NCBI RefSeq assembly: GCF_001886615.1
Contig: NZ_CP018139.1
Span: forward strand, 1,178,001-1,242,000
DNA: 64,000 bases
Direction: 5' to 3'
From: Halomonas aestuarii
Lineage (GTDB): Bacteria; Pseudomonadota; Gammaproteobacteria; Pseudomonadales; Halomonadaceae
Shown: positions 32,642-42,438 of the stretch, in pieces
Layout of the letters: every line of letters begins with the position of its first letter
Position numbering within the stretch: position 1 is the stretch's first letter
The notes under the pieces: model-generated
Seen by the model: only the letters and a program-made list of their open reading frames with translations
Told to the model about the DNA's origin: nothing
Databases searched by the model: none
Position numbers and translations under genes: made by a program

Positions 32642-33751
32642 CTAGCGCAGCGCCGTGTCCAGCAGGCGCCGGGGGCTGTGGATCCGGTCGCCGACGGAGA
32701 GGGTGCGGCTGGCCTGCATCACCAGGCCATAGCTCATCTTCTCGTAGGGCCGGAAGACCATCACCAGGCCGGCATCCTCGCCGGGCAGGCGCAGCGCCTC
32801 GCCGGTGCGCGGGTCGTCGACCAGGTCTCCCTGCTGCTCGACCATCAGCACGTGCCCCGCTTCCAGGCCGTCGCGACGGCCGCGGTCGAGCGCCACCACC
32901 TGCAGGCGACCGATGAAGCGCACGCCCCCCGGCACCGCCAGGATGTGGCCGTCGACCTCCCGGTCCGGCGCCCGCGGCAGGAACTCGGTGACCAGGCGGC
33001 GGTCCTCGAGGGGCAGCACGATGTCGTCGTCGCGGACCTCCTGGCGGGAGGAGGTGACCTCCATCACCACGATGTCATCCTCCTGCCGCAGCCGACGCGC
33101 CTCGCCGACGCTCTCGAGCTCGAGGCCGAGCGACTCGCCGGTGACGCTGTCGACGTACTGCTCGCCCACCCGGTAGAGGCCGACACGGCCGCCGCCCTCG
33201 ACCCGACCGCGGGCATAGAGGCGATCGCCGCTGCCGCTGATCAGCCGACCGTCGTCCCCGGCGACCACGTAGGCCAGCTCGTCCAGCGCCTCGGGATCCT
33301 CGATGACCCGATGCTCGCGCAGGAAGTGACGCACGGCATCCAGCGGGATCGGCTCGATGGCCTCGCGGTGGGGCGTGGTGCGCACCTTGGGCGACAGCCG
33401 TGCCATGCCCTGGCCGCGCTCCAGGCCGAGGCAGGGGCGACCGTTGCAGTCGTAGAGGTAGACGATATCGCCGGGATAGATCAGGTGGGGGTTCTTGATC
33501 TGCGGGTTGACCTGCCACACCTCGGGCCACTGCCAGGGATGCTGCAGGAAGCGACCGGAGATGTCCCACAGGGTGTCCCCCTTGACCACGGTATAACGAT
33601 CCGGCGCGTCCCCCCTCAGGCCGTCATCCCAGGAAAGGCCCTGGGCCTGAAGCTGGGGGGTGCCGAGCCCGAGAACCCCGCCCACCAGCAAGGCACCGAC
33701 CCCCGCCTTGAGCCGCTGGCACCACGCCACTGCGCATCCTGTCTGTTTCAT
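32642..33751 (-). CDS. LysM-domain envelope protein
   Basis: 369 residues from ATG 33751. A signal peptide runs to about residue 36 (cleavage after LQA). A LysM domain at about 50-100 (YTVVKGDTLWDISGRFL, YPGDIVYLYD) binds peptidoglycan. The rest is a beta-rich repeat region, possibly related to FlgT- or SH3-like folds, of unknown function. The gene is conserved next to dprA in Pseudomonas and relatives. It diverges from def across 171 bases. Confidence 0.9.
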   Translation of the reverse strand: MKQTGCAVAWCQRLKAGVGALLVGGVLGLGTPQLQAQGLSWDDGLRGDAPDRYTVVKGDTLWDISGRFLQHPWQWPEVWQVNPQIKNPHLIYPGDIVYLYDCNGRPCLGLERGQGMARLSPKVRTTPHREAIEPIPLDAVRHFLREHRVIEDPEALDELAYVVAGDDGRLISGSGDRLYARGRVEGGGRVGLYRVGEQYVDSVTGESLGLELESVGEARRLRQEDDIVVMEVTSSRQEVRDDDIVLPLEDRRLVTEFLPRAPDREVDGHILAVPGGVRFIGRLQVVALDRGRRDGLEAGHVLMVEQQGDLVDDPRTGEALRLPGEDAGLVMVFRPYEKMSYGLVMQASRTLSVGDRIHSPRRLLDTALR

Positions 33752-33922
33752 CCCTGCTCTCCCCCGCGTTGCTGGCCTCACGCCTGGCGCCCATGGAACG
33801 ACGGCGACGTGGTATAGTCAGATGCTATCGATGTCATGCACGTTCGACGGTATCGCCGTGGAACGCGTACTCTTAGAATAGTGTCATCTTGTAAATGACA
33901 GCATAACGGTGATTCCAACGCC

Positions 33923-34435
33923 ATGGCCAAATTACCTATCCTCGAATTTCCCGACGAGCGGCTGCGGACGATCGCGGCGCCGGTCGAGACGGTAGACGAC
34001 GAGGTACGCCGCCTGGTCGACGACATGCTCGAGACCATGTACGACGCCAGTGGCATCGGACTCGCCGCCACCCAGGTGGACGTGCACCGCCGGGTCATCG
34101 TCATGGACGTCAGCGACGACCGCGCAAGCCCGCTGGTGCTGATCAACCCCGAATTCACGCCCATCGGCGACGAGCGCGACCCGATGCAGGAGGGGTGCCT
34201 GTCGATCCCGGAGTATTATGCCGAGGTCCCGCGCGCCCTGAAGGTGCACCTGAAGGCTCTGGACCGGGACGGCCAGCCCTACGAGCTCGAGGCGGAGGGG
34301 CTGCTCGCCCACTGCATCCAGCACGAGTACGATCACCTCGAGGGGGTGCTGTTCGTCGACTACCTCTCGCCGCTCAAGCGGGACCGGGTGATGAAGAAGA
34401 TGCAGAAGCGTCACAAGCAGATGCAGCCCGCCTGA
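33923..34435 (+). CDS. def: peptide deformylase
   Basis: 170 residues. Removes the formyl group from new proteins. Metal ligands: C92 in EGCLSIP, H134 and H138 in HEYDH with catalytic E135; motif 1 is GIGLAATQV at about 44-52. A terminator-like stem follows, then fmt, its pathway partner. The region 33752-33922 upstream holds an imperfect dyad TGTCAT-N7-ATGACA at 33882-33900. Confidence 0.97.
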   Translation: MAKLPILEFPDERLRTIAAPVETVDDEVRRLVDDMLETMYDASGIGLAATQVDVHRRVIVMDVSDDRASPLVLINPEFTPIGDERDPMQEGCLSIPEYYAEVPRALKVHLKALDRDGQPYELEAEGLLAHCIQHEYDHLEGVLFVDYLSPLKRDRVMKKMQKRHKQMQPA

Positions 34436-34455
34436 CCCGTCAGCGATCCCGCGAC

Positions 34456-34491
34456 CGAAGGCCGACGTTTGCGCGTCGGCCTTCGTCGTTT
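34456..34491 (+). terminator. terminator between def and fmt
   Basis: CGAAGGCCGACG (34456-34467) and CGTCGGCCTTCG (34474-34485) form a 12-bp stem with loop TTTGCG, followed by TCGTTT. It lies 21 bases after def and 59 before fmt. Confidence 0.6.
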
Positions 34492-34543
34492 CCGGTCGCC
34501 TCCGTTATCATGAGGGCCATCGCCCACTGGCAAGGCCCTCACC

Positions 34544-35532
34544 ATGTCCCGACCCCTGCGCGTCATCTTCGCCGGCACCCCCGACTTCGCCGCCGAGAGC
34601 CTGTCGGCGCTGCTGGCGAGCCGACACGACGTCATCGCCGTCTATACCCAGCCGGACCGCCCCGCGGGCCGTGGCCGCAAGCTCACCCCGAGCCCCGTCA
34701 AGGCCCTGGCGCTGCGCCACGACCTGCCGGTGCACCAGCCCGAGACCCTGAAGGCGCCCGAGGTGCAGGCCGAACTGGCGGCCCTCGAGGCCGACATCAT
34801 GGTGGTGGTGGCCTACGGGCTCATCCTGCCCGGCGCGGTCCTCGAGATTCCCCGGCTGGGCTGCCTCAACGTGCATGCCTCGCTGCTGCCGCGCTGGCGC
34901 GGGGCCGCGCCCATCCAGCGGGCCATCGAGGCCAGGGATGACGAGAGTGGGGTGACCATCATGCAGATGGATGAGGGACTCGACACTGGCGACATGCTGC
35001 TGGTCAGGCGGACGCCGATCACCGCCACCACCACCGGGGGCGAACTCCACGACACCCTGGCGGGTCTGGGCGGCGAGGCCCTGGTCGAGGCCCTGGACGC
35101 CCTCGCCGGTGACGAGCTGGCCGCCACTCCCCAGCCCGCCGACGGCGTCACCTATGCCGCCAAGCTCTACAAGGCCGAGGCGGAGCTCGACTTCCGGCGC
35201 CCGGCCGAGGAGCTGGCCGCCCGGATCCGCGCCTTCAATCCCTGGCCGGTGGCCTGGTGCCCCCTGGGGGGGATCGCCTGCGCCTGCTGATGGCTCGAAC
35301 CGACACGCCGACGCCAGACGAGTCGCCGCGTCCCCCCGGCACCCTGCTCTCCCCCGAGGCCGACGCCCTGCGCATCGCCTGCGGCGAGGCCGGTGACGAG
35401 GTCCTGGCGGTGACCCGCGCTCAGCTGCCCGGTGGCAAGGCCATGCCGGTGCGCGAGCTGCTCAAGGCCCGCGCCGACCGATTCCCCCCCGGGACCCGCC
35501 TGGGGCACCACGACGAGGAGGCCCCGGCATGA
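34544..35532 (+). pseudogene. fmt: methionyl-tRNA formyltransferase, frameshifted in a G tract
   Basis: The first frame (34544-35290) gives 248 residues of a normal Fmt: [52 protein letters not shown], then [11 protein letters not shown]. It then runs into a stop. The missing C-terminal domain continues in another frame (about 35270-35532: [39 protein letters not shown]). The break is at a run of seven G (35266-35272); eight would restore one reading frame of about 329 residues. The restored frame ends in TGA overlapping the rsmB ATG by 4 bases, as expected for an operon. Real mutation, phase variation or sequencing error are all possible. Confidence 0.85.
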
Positions 35533-36881
35533 GCAAGAAGACATCCCCCACCCCCTCCCGGGAAGGCCAGCGCGACGGCGGCCTGGCCGTGCGCGCCGCC
35601 GCTGCCCGTGCCCTGGCCCCGGTGATCACCGGCAAGGGCTCGCTCACCGGCCTCGATGACCATCAGGTGGTGGCCCGGGACCGGGCCCTCTTCAAGGCCC
35701 TCTGCTACGGCAGCTGCCGCACCCTGCCGAGACTCGAGGCGCTGGCCGGCAAGCTGTTGGCCAAGCCGTTCAAGGCCCGCGATGCCGATGTCCAGGCGCT
35801 GCTGCTGCTCGGCATCCACCAGCTGCTCTACCTGCGCATCCCGGCCCATGCCGCCGTGGGCGAGACCGCCGGTGCCGCCCGCCTGCTGGGCAAGGAGTGG
35901 GCCACCCGGGTGCTGAACGGCTGCCTGCGCCGCCTGCAGCGCGAGAGCACCGAGCTCCAGGCGGAGGTGGACCAGGACCCGGCTGTGGCCCTGCTGCATC
36001 CCAGGTGGTGGCTCAAGGCCCTGCGCAAGGCGTGGCCGGACGACTGGCGGGCCATCTGCGAGGCCAACAATGTGCCGGGCCCCATGACCCTGCGAGTCAA
36101 CCGCCGCCACGGGGATCGCGAGATGTACCTGGACCGCCTCGACGGCGCCGGCATGCAGGCGCGCCTCTGCCTGCATGCCCCGGACGGCCTGACGCTCGAG
36201 ACGCCGCGTGATGTCGAGACGTTGCCGGGCTTCGCTGAGGGCCAGGTCAGCGTCCAGGACGAATCGGCCCAGCTGGCCGCCGTGCTGCTCGGCCCTTCCC
36301 TGGCACCGCGCCCGGGCGCCCGGGTGCTGGATGCCTGCTGCGCCCCGGGCGGCAAGACCGCCCACCTGCTCGAGCTGTTCGACCTCGACCTGCAGGCCAT
36401 CGACAGTGACCCCGCTCGCCTGGCCAGGGTCGAGGACACCCTGGGTCGCCTGGGGCTCTCCGCGACCCTGGCCACGGGCGATGCCACCGAGCGTGACTGG
36501 TGGGATGGCACCCCCTACGATGCCATCCTGCTGGACGCCCCCTGCTCCGGCAGCGGGGTGATCCGCCGACACCCGGATATCAAGCGGTTGCGTCGTCCCT
36601 CGGACATCGCGAAGCTGGCCGAGCTCCAGGCCCGCCTGCTCGACAACCTCTGGCCGCTGCTCAGCCCAGGGGGGACCCTCCTGTACGCCACCTGTTCGGT
36701 GCTGCCCGAGGAGAATGCCGAGCAGATCGACGCCTTCCTGGCCCGCACCCCCGATGCCGAGGTCACTACCCCGGCCGAGATGGGCTGGGGCCGCGTCTCG
36801 GGCGCCGGGCGGCAGCTGCTGCCCGAGCCCGACAGTCACGACGGCTTCTTCTATGCCAGACTGGTTAAGCGCCCTGCCTGA
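35529..36881 (+). CDS. rsmB: 16S rRNA m5C967 methyltransferase
   Basis: 450 residues. The N-terminal NusB-like domain (about 1-150) is followed by the RsmB/Nop2 SAM domain. Motifs are DACCAPGGKTAHLLEL for SAM binding, the DAPCSGSGVIRRHPDIK motif with one of the two active cysteines, and YATCSVLPEENAEQ with the other. Overlaps the 3' end of fmt. def-fmt-rsmB-trkA is a classical order in gammaproteobacteria. Confidence 0.96.
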   Translation: MSKKTSPTPSREGQRDGGLAVRAAAARALAPVITGKGSLTGLDDHQVVARDRALFKALCYGSCRTLPRLEALAGKLLAKPFKARDADVQALLLLGIHQLLYLRIPAHAAVGETAGAARLLGKEWATRVLNGCLRRLQRESTELQAEVDQDPAVALLHPRWWLKALRKAWPDDWRAICEANNVPGPMTLRVNRRHGDREMYLDRLDGAGMQARLCLHAPDGLTLETPRDVETLPGFAEGQVSVQDESAQLAAVLLGPSLAPRPGARVLDACCAPGGKTAHLLELFDLDLQAIDSDPARLARVEDTLGRLGLSATLATGDATERDWWDGTPYDAILLDAPCSGSGVIRRHPDIKRLRRPSDIAKLAELQARLLDNLWPLLSPGGTLLYATCSVLPEENAEQIDAFLARTPDAEVTTPAEMGWGRVSGAGRQLLPEPDSHDGFFYARLVKRPA

Positions 36882-36917
36882 CGGGCGGCATGATCGATCC
36901 GCAACACAGGAGGCCTC

Positions 36918-37124
36918 ATGAGCCATCACACCTACAAGCATATCGAGCTGACGGGTTCCTCGGAGAAGGACATCGAGGACGCCATCCAGAACGCCCTGAC
37001 CAAGGCCGCAGAGAGCCTGCACGGCATGCGCTGGTTCGAGGTCATGGACACGCGCGGCCACATCGAGCACGGGCGTGTCTCCCACTGGCAGGTCACCATC
37101 AAGGTCGGCTTCACCCTCGACTGA
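36918..37124 (+). CDS. dodecin family protein
   Basis: 68 residues, the usual dodecin length. The pattern [22 protein letters not shown], an aromatic in RWFEV and [11 protein letters not shown] fit the flavin-binding dodecamer that stores FMN/riboflavin. AGGAGG lies close before the ATG. It stands between rsmB and trkA, an insertion compared with E. coli and Pseudomonas. A gap of 118 bases to trkA has no clear feature. Confidence 0.9.
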   Translation: MSHHTYKHIELTGSSEKDIEDAIQNALTKAAESLHGMRWFEVMDTRGHIEHGRVSHWQVTIKVGFTLD

Positions 37125-37242
37125 ACCGCGACACGACCTGTTCTTCTCCCGATGGCTGGTTTAGGCTTGCCTCGGTATGCTGCGGCGCACAAGGTGCGCC
37201 GCCCTCGATCCCCCGGGTCTGACCAGAGCGGATAGCACAACG

Positions 37243-38616
37243 ATGAAGATCATCATTCTGGGCGCCGGCCAGGTCGGCGGCACCCTGGCCGAACACCTGG
37301 CCCGGGAAGAGAACGACATCACGGTGGTGGACACCGACAACGAGCGCCTGCGCGAACTCCACACCCGCCTGGACATCCGCACGGTCTCCGGCGCCGGCTC
37401 CTACCCGATGGTGCTGCGCCAGGCCGGCTGCGAGGATGCCGACATGCTGATCGCGGTGACCAACTCCGACGAAGTCAACATGATCGCCTGCCAGGTGGCC
37501 CACACGCTATTCCGCACCCCCACCAAGATCGCCCGGGTGCGCGCCACCGCCTACCTCACCCGCAAGGGGCTGTTCGCCCACGATGCGGTGCCCATCGACG
37601 TGCTGATCAGCCCCGAGCAGGTGGTCACCGACCACATCCGCCGCCTGATCGAGCACCCCGGGGCCCTGCAGGTCCTGGAGTTCGCCAGCGGTCTGGTGCA
37701 GCTGGTGGCGGTGAAGGCCTTCTATGGCGGCCCCCTGGTCGGCCAGGAGCTGGGCTTCCTGCGCCGCCACATGCCCAGCGTCGATACCCGGGTGGCGGCC
37801 ATCTACCGCCGCAACCGGCCGATCATCCCCCGCGGGGACACCGTGATCGAGGCCGACGACGAGGTGTTCTTCATCGCCGCCCGCCGCGACATCCGCGCCG
37901 TGATGAGCGAACTGCGTCGCCTCGACCGCGACTTCCGCCGGGTGATGATCGCCGGCGGCGGCAACATCGGCGAGCGCCTCGCCGAGCACCTGGAACACAG
38001 CCACCAGGTCAAGATCATCGAGCACAACCTCGACCGCTGCACCCAGCTCTCCGAGCGCCTGGATCGCACCGTGGTGCTGCACGGCAGCGCCACCGCCAAG
38101 CGACTGCTGGAAGAGGAGAACATCGAGGACTGCGACATCTTCTGCGCCCTGACCAACGACGACGAGGTCAACATCATGTCGTCGATGCTGGCCAAGCGCA
38201 TGGGGGCCAAGAAGGTGCTGACGCTGATCAACAATGCCGCCTACGTGGACCTGGTGCAGGGGGGCGAGATCGATATCGCCATCTCGCCCCAGCAGGCCAC
38301 CATCGGCAGCCTGCTGACACACGTGCGGCGCGGCGACATCGTCAACGTCCACTCGCTGCGCCGTGGCGCCGCCGAGGCCATCGAGGCCATCGCCCACGGC
38401 GACACCCAGTCCTCGAAGGTGGTGGGGCGGGCCATCGGCGACATCGACCTGCCCCAGGGCACCACCATCGGCGCCGTGGTGCGCGGAAAGGAGGTGCTGA
38501 TCGCCCACGACGACGTGGTGGTGGCCTCCGGCGACCACGTCATCCTCTTCGTGATCGACAAGCGCCGGCTCCGCGACGTGGAGCGGCTCTTCCAGGTCGG
38601 ACTGACCTTCTTCTGA
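37243..38616 (+). CDS. trkA: Trk potassium uptake regulatory subunit TrkA
   Basis: 457 residues. Two RCK units, each an NAD-binding Rossmann domain ([34 protein letters not shown]) plus a TrkA_C domain. It gates the TrkH channel with nucleotides. trkH follows 43 bases downstream. A trkA-trkH pair is known from Halomonas elongata, where Trk supplies K+ as the first response to osmotic stress. Confidence 0.97.
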   Translation: MKIIILGAGQVGGTLAEHLAREENDITVVDTDNERLRELHTRLDIRTVSGAGSYPMVLRQAGCEDADMLIAVTNSDEVNMIACQVAHTLFRTPTKIARVRATAYLTRKGLFAHDAVPIDVLISPEQVVTDHIRRLIEHPGALQVLEFASGLVQLVAVKAFYGGPLVGQELGFLRRHMPSVDTRVAAIYRRNRPIIPRGDTVIEADDEVFFIAARRDIRAVMSELRRLDRDFRRVMIAGGGNIGERLAEHLEHSHQVKIIEHNLDRCTQLSERLDRTVVLHGSATAKRLLEEENIEDCDIFCALTNDDEVNIMSSMLAKRMGAKKVLTLINNAAYVDLVQGGEIDIAISPQQATIGSLLTHVRRGDIVNVHSLRRGAAEAIEAIAHGDTQSSKVVGRAIGDIDLPQGTTIGAVVRGKEVLIAHDDVVVASGDHVILFVIDKRRLRDVERLFQVGLTFF

Positions 38617-38659
38617 TGGCCTGTCTCGTACCCCCTGGCGACCCGAGGAGAGCCGCCCG

Positions 38660-40108
38660 ATGAGCCTGCGCATGATCCTGCGCATCCTGGGCCTGCTGCT
38701 GATGATGTTCAGCCTGACCATGGTGCCGCCCATCCTGATCTCGCTGCTCTACCAGGACGGCATGTGGGAGGCCTTCGCGGTGGCCATCGGCATCACCGTG
38801 GCGACCGGGGCGATGATGTACCTGCCCAACCGCCGGGCCCGCAAGGAGCTGCGCACCCGCGACGGCTTCTTGATCGCGGCGCTGTTCTGGAGCGTGCTGG
38901 GGCTGTTCGGCTCGCTGCCGCTGATGCTCACCGGCGACACGGCCCTGTCGCCCACCGATGCAGTGTTCGAGTCCTTCTCCGGACTGACCACCACCGGCGC
39001 CACGGTGATCACCGGCATCGACTTCCTGCCCAAGGCGGTCCTCTACTATCGCCAGCAGCTCCAGTGGCTGGGCGGCATGGGGATCGTGGTGCTGGCCGTC
39101 GCCATCCTGCCGACCCTGGGGGTCGGCGGCATGGCCCTCTACCGCACCGAGATCCCCGGTCCACTCAAGGACTCCAAGCTCACCCCGCGCATCACCGAGA
39201 CCGCCAAGGCCCTCTGGTACATCTACGCCACCCTGACCGTCACCTGCATGCTGGCCTACATGGCCGCCGGCATGGACTGGTTCGACGCCCTGGGGCACAG
39301 CTTCTCCACGGTGGCCATCGGCGGTTTCTCGACCCATGATGCCAGCATCGGCTACTTCGACAGTGCCGCCATCGAGATGATCTGCACCGGCTTCCTGCTG
39401 ATCTCGGCGTTCAGCTACAGCCTGCATTTCCTGGCCTGGCGCCAGCGCAGCCTGACCCACTACTTCCAGGACCCCGAGGCGCGCTTCCTGATGCTCTTCC
39501 TGAGCGCGCTGACGGTGATCACCGCGGTCTCGCTGTGGCTGACCGACGCCTACTCGACCTCCCTGGGGCTTCGCCATGCGGTCTTCGAGGTGGTCTCCGT
39601 GGCCACCACCGCCGGCTTCGCCGTGGCGGACTTCTCCACCTGGCCCGGCGCCCTGCCCTTCCTGCTGTTCGTCGCGGCCTTCGTCGGCGGCTGCTCCGGC
39701 TCCACCGGCGGCGGCATGAAGGTGATCCGCATCATCCTGATCCTCAAGCAGGGCATGCGCGAGGTGATGCGCCTGATCCACCCCAATGCGGTGATCACGG
39801 TGAAGATCGGCAAGGTCAGCGTGCCCGACGGCATCGCCCAGGCGGTGTGGGGGTTCTTCTCCGCCTACGTGATGCTGTTCTTCCTGATGCTGGTGGGGGT
39901 GATGGCCACCGGGGTGGACCAGGTCACCGCCTGGTCCACGGTGGGCTCGGCGCTCAACAACCTCGGCCCGGCGCTGGGCGAGGCCAGCGCGCATTACGGC
40001 GACCTGCCAGACCTGGCCAAGTGGATCCTGGTGATGGCCATGCTGCTCGGCCGCCTGGAGATCTTCACCGTGCTGGTGCTCTTCACCCCGGCGTTCTGGC
40101 GCAAGTGA
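38660..40108 (+). CDS. trkH: Trk potassium transporter membrane subunit TrkH
   Basis: 482 residues. The four pore loops with filter glycines are visible: GLTTTGATV, STVAIGGFSTHD, VATTAGFAV and NNLGPALGE. The lysine-containing M4 and the SGSTGGGMKVIR stretch behind pore 3 are typical of TrkH/KtrB. It takes up K+ with TrkA. Its 3' end is present in two further tandem copies downstream, which do not alter the coding sequence. Confidence 0.96.
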   Translation: MSLRMILRILGLLLMMFSLTMVPPILISLLYQDGMWEAFAVAIGITVATGAMMYLPNRRARKELRTRDGFLIAALFWSVLGLFGSLPLMLTGDTALSPTDAVFESFSGLTTTGATVITGIDFLPKAVLYYRQQLQWLGGMGIVVLAVAILPTLGVGGMALYRTEIPGPLKDSKLTPRITETAKALWYIYATLTVTCMLAYMAAGMDWFDALGHSFSTVAIGGFSTHDASIGYFDSAAIEMICTGFLLISAFSYSLHFLAWRQRSLTHYFQDPEARFLMLFLSALTVITAVSLWLTDAYSTSLGLRHAVFEVVSVATTAGFAVADFSTWPGALPFLLFVAAFVGGCSGSTGGGMKVIRIILILKQGMREVMRLIHPNAVITVKIGKVSVPDGIAQAVWGFFSAYVMLFFLMLVGVMATGVDQVTAWSTVGSALNNLGPALGEASAHYGDLPDLAKWILVMAMLLGRLEIFTVLVLFTPAFWRK

Positions 40109-40464
40109 CGAACGTCACCGCTGTGCAGGCGGGCCGCCTGCACGCTGGCCGGGCCAGCGCGGCTCACATGACGGGGGCGACCTTCCGGACCTGGCCAAGT
40201 GGATCCTGGTGATGGCCATGCTGCTCGGCCGCCAGGAGATCTTCACCGTGCTGGTGCTCTTCACCCCGGCGTTCTAGCGCAAGTGACGAACGTCACCGCT
40301 GTGCAGGCGGGCCGCCTGCACGCTGGCCGGGCCAGCGCGGCTCACATGACGGGGGCGACCTTCCGGACCTGGCCAAGTGGATCCTGGTGATGGCCATGCT
40401 GCTCGGCCGCCAGGAGATCTTCACCGTGCTGGTGCTCTTCACCCCGGCGTTCTGGCGCAAGTGA
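40109..40464 (+). repeat. two 178-bp tandem copies derived from the trkH 3' end
   Basis: Units 40109-40286 and 40287-40464 differ at one base as far as I can see: TCTAGCGC in the first, TCTGGCGC in the second. The last 101 bases of each match trkH 40010-40110 with one or two changes. The first 77 bases are only loosely like trkH (shared CGCTGG, GGCCAGCGCG and GGCGACCT). Each unit starts with three palindromes: TGACG-aa-CGTCA (including the stop), GTGCAGGCGG-g-CCGCCTGCAC and CGCTGGCC-g-GGCCAGCG. The copies cannot be translated as part of trkH. The remaining 40465-40575 shows no further feature. Confidence 0.9.
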
Positions 40465-40575
40465 CGGCGCCCCCGAAGACCGCGATCGATACATTGGAGA
40501 CGCCGGCAAGGCGGGTTTGGCCTGCCCCGGCGCTTCGTGGATAATCGAGCCTTCACCCTTCAGACCCGAGCGTCC

Positions 40576-41814
40576 ATGACCGACTCCCAGGACTCCGTGA
40601 TCACTCCCCCGCAGGACGAGACCACCAGCGGCCCGCGCCGGGAGCTCGTGGTGGGCGAGACCCGCTACACCCTGCTGGGCACCGCCCATGTCTCCGCCGA
40701 GAGCGCCGCGGACGTGCGCGCGCTGATCCGCTCCGGCGAATTCGATGCCGTGGCCATCGAGCTGTGCGACTCTCGCCACCACAGCCTGACGAACCCCGAT
40801 GCCCTGGGCGAGCAGGACCTGTTCCAGATCTTCCGTCAGGGCAAGGCCGGCATGGTCGCCGCCAGCCTGGCGCTGGGCGCCTTCCAGCAGCGCGTGGCCG
40901 AACAGTCGGGCATCGAGCCGGGCGCCGAGATGCGCGCCGCCCTGGAGGAGAGCCGCGACGCCGACCTCCCGCTGCTGCTGATCGACCGCGACGTGGGCAT
41001 CACCCTCAAGCGCATCTACCACAACGTGCCCTGGTGGCAGCGCTTCTCGCTCTTCTCGGGCCTGCTCGGCAGCGTCCTGTCGCGCCAGCAGGTCTCCGCC
41101 GAGGAGATCGAGCGACTCAAGGAGGGCGACGTCCTGGAGTCCACCTTCAGCGAGTTCGCCGCCGAGTCGGCCTCCCTCTACACGCCGCTGATCAGCGAGC
41201 GCGACCGCTACATGGTGCTGCGCCTGGCGGAGGACGCCGGGCCCGGCCGCTATCGCCGGGTGCTGGTGGTGATCGGCGCCGGCCACATGAAGGGCATGGC
41301 CGAGCAACTGGAACAGCCACTGCCCGACGACCCCGTCCCTGAGCGCAAGCGCCTCGAGGCCACGCCGCCGCCCTCGCGCGTGTGGCGGGCGCTGCCCTGG
41401 CTGATCACGCTGCTGGTCCTGACCGGCTTCGCCATCGGCTTCTCGCGCAACACCGGGCTCGGCTGGCAGCTCGTGGCGGAGTGGTTCCTGATCAACGGCG
41501 TGCTCTCCGGCGCCGCCACCCTGATCGCCCTGGCCCATCCGGTCACGGTGGCGGCTACCTTCGTCGCCGCCCCGCTCACCTCGCTCAACCCGACCATCGG
41601 CGCTGGCTTCGTGGCCGCGGGCGTCGAACTCTGGCTGCGCAAGCCCAAGGTGCGGGACTTCTCGACCCTGCGACACGACGTCACCGAGCTCAAGGGCTGG
41701 TGGCGCAACCGGGTCTCGCGCACCCTGCTGGTGTTCCTCACCGCCACCCTCGGCTCCGCCGCCGGCACCTGGATCGCCGGCTTCCGAATCGCCGGGAAAC
41801 TGTTCGGCGGGTGA
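40576..41814 (+). CDS. TraB/PrgY-family membrane protein
   Basis: 412 residues. The TraB domain starts with the GTAHVS motif (about residue 35-40) and includes a conserved Glu in AIELCDSR and VVIGAGHMKGM. The C-terminal third has about four membrane helices (PWLITLLVLTGFAIGF; GVLSGAATLIALAHPVTVAATFVAAPLTSL). TraB/PrgY was first known from Enterococcus as blocking self-pheromone and is related to the Tiki/ChaN-like EreA fold; a peptidase-like role is discussed. Function in proteobacteria is not known. Single gene. Confidence 0.88.
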   Translation: MTDSQDSVITPPQDETTSGPRRELVVGETRYTLLGTAHVSAESAADVRALIRSGEFDAVAIELCDSRHHSLTNPDALGEQDLFQIFRQGKAGMVAASLALGAFQQRVAEQSGIEPGAEMRAALEESRDADLPLLLIDRDVGITLKRIYHNVPWWQRFSLFSGLLGSVLSRQQVSAEEIERLKEGDVLESTFSEFAAESASLYTPLISERDRYMVLRLAEDAGPGRYRRVLVVIGAGHMKGMAEQLEQPLPDDPVPERKRLEATPPPSRVWRALPWLITLLVLTGFAIGFSRNTGLGWQLVAEWFLINGVLSGAATLIALAHPVTVAATFVAAPLTSLNPTIGAGFVAAGVELWLRKPKVRDFSTLRHDVTELKGWWRNRVSRTLLVFLTATLGSAAGTWIAGFRIAGKLFGG

Positions 41815-42038
41815 GCGTCCCCGCTGGCCGCCGGCCAGGATGATGCCCGCCACCGCCACCTGGACGATGGCGGGCCACTCCCCTCGGGTATGAGAAAAAC
41901 CGGAAACCGCGTGATGGCCCTGTCGGGGTGGCTGGCCTAAGTTCAAGGCAACTGCCCCGGCCGTTTCGCGTGCCCGGATGGCAGCCTCGAGACAAGCAGC
42001 ACCCACCGAGCATACCGACCCACACAGGGGGAAAGGAC

Positions 42039-42380
42039 ATGAAAACCACGCTCCTATGCATGGCGCTGACCGGCCCGTTGCTGGTCGCCGGCTCCGCGGC
42101 AGCGGACATGAATGGCGACATGATGAAGCTGGCCGAAGAGAAGCAGTGCCTGAGCTGTCACGCCCGGGACGACGACACCCCGAGGACACCGAGCTTCACC
42201 AGCATCGCGGCCAAATATGCGGGAGGTGAGATGCGGGACTACCTGGTCGAGGTTGTGATGACCGGGGGCGAGAAGCACTGGGGGTCGGCGACCATGCCGG
42301 AGCCGGGTGAGCGCCCCGAGGTAAGCGAGGAGGAAGCCGGACAGCTGGTCGACTGGATCCTGAGCAAGCACGGCGAGTGA
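42039..42380 (+). CDS. periplasmic c-type cytochrome (class I)
   Basis: 113 residues with a signal peptide (cleavage near AAA-D at about 22-23) and one haem motif CLSCH. A Met in GSATMPEP is the likely sixth ligand, and the helix GQLVDWILSKHG closes the fold. The layout is that of small c551/c552-type electron carriers. GGGGGAAAGGA precedes the ATG. It stands alone; the partner oxidase or reductase is not in the window. The 224 bases before it (41815-42038) show no feature. Confidence 0.9.
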   Translation: MKTTLLCMALTGPLLVAGSAAADMNGDMMKLAEEKQCLSCHARDDDTPRTPSFTSIAAKYAGGEMRDYLVEVVMTGGEKHWGSATMPEPGERPEVSEEEAGQLVDWILSKHGE

Positions 42381-42438
42381 TGTTGCGGCGGCCCGGCGCG
42401 TGACCGGGCGTTCGCGTCAGCGGAGAAAGGACGCAGGC

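Noticed and set aside
33882..33900. Operator TGTCAT-N7-ATGACA between the LysM gene and def
   Set aside because: Short arms, no known regulator for these housekeeping genes, and such dyads occur by chance; mentioned only under def.
35257..35532. A separate small gene between fmt and rsmB
   Set aside because: Its translation is the C-terminal domain of Fmt, so it is the frameshifted end of that gene.
40109..40464. Insertion sequence or integron attC remnants after trkH
   Set aside because: The palindromes are short and nested, no transposase or integrase fragment and no target-site duplication is visible, and most of the unit is clearly trkH-derived.
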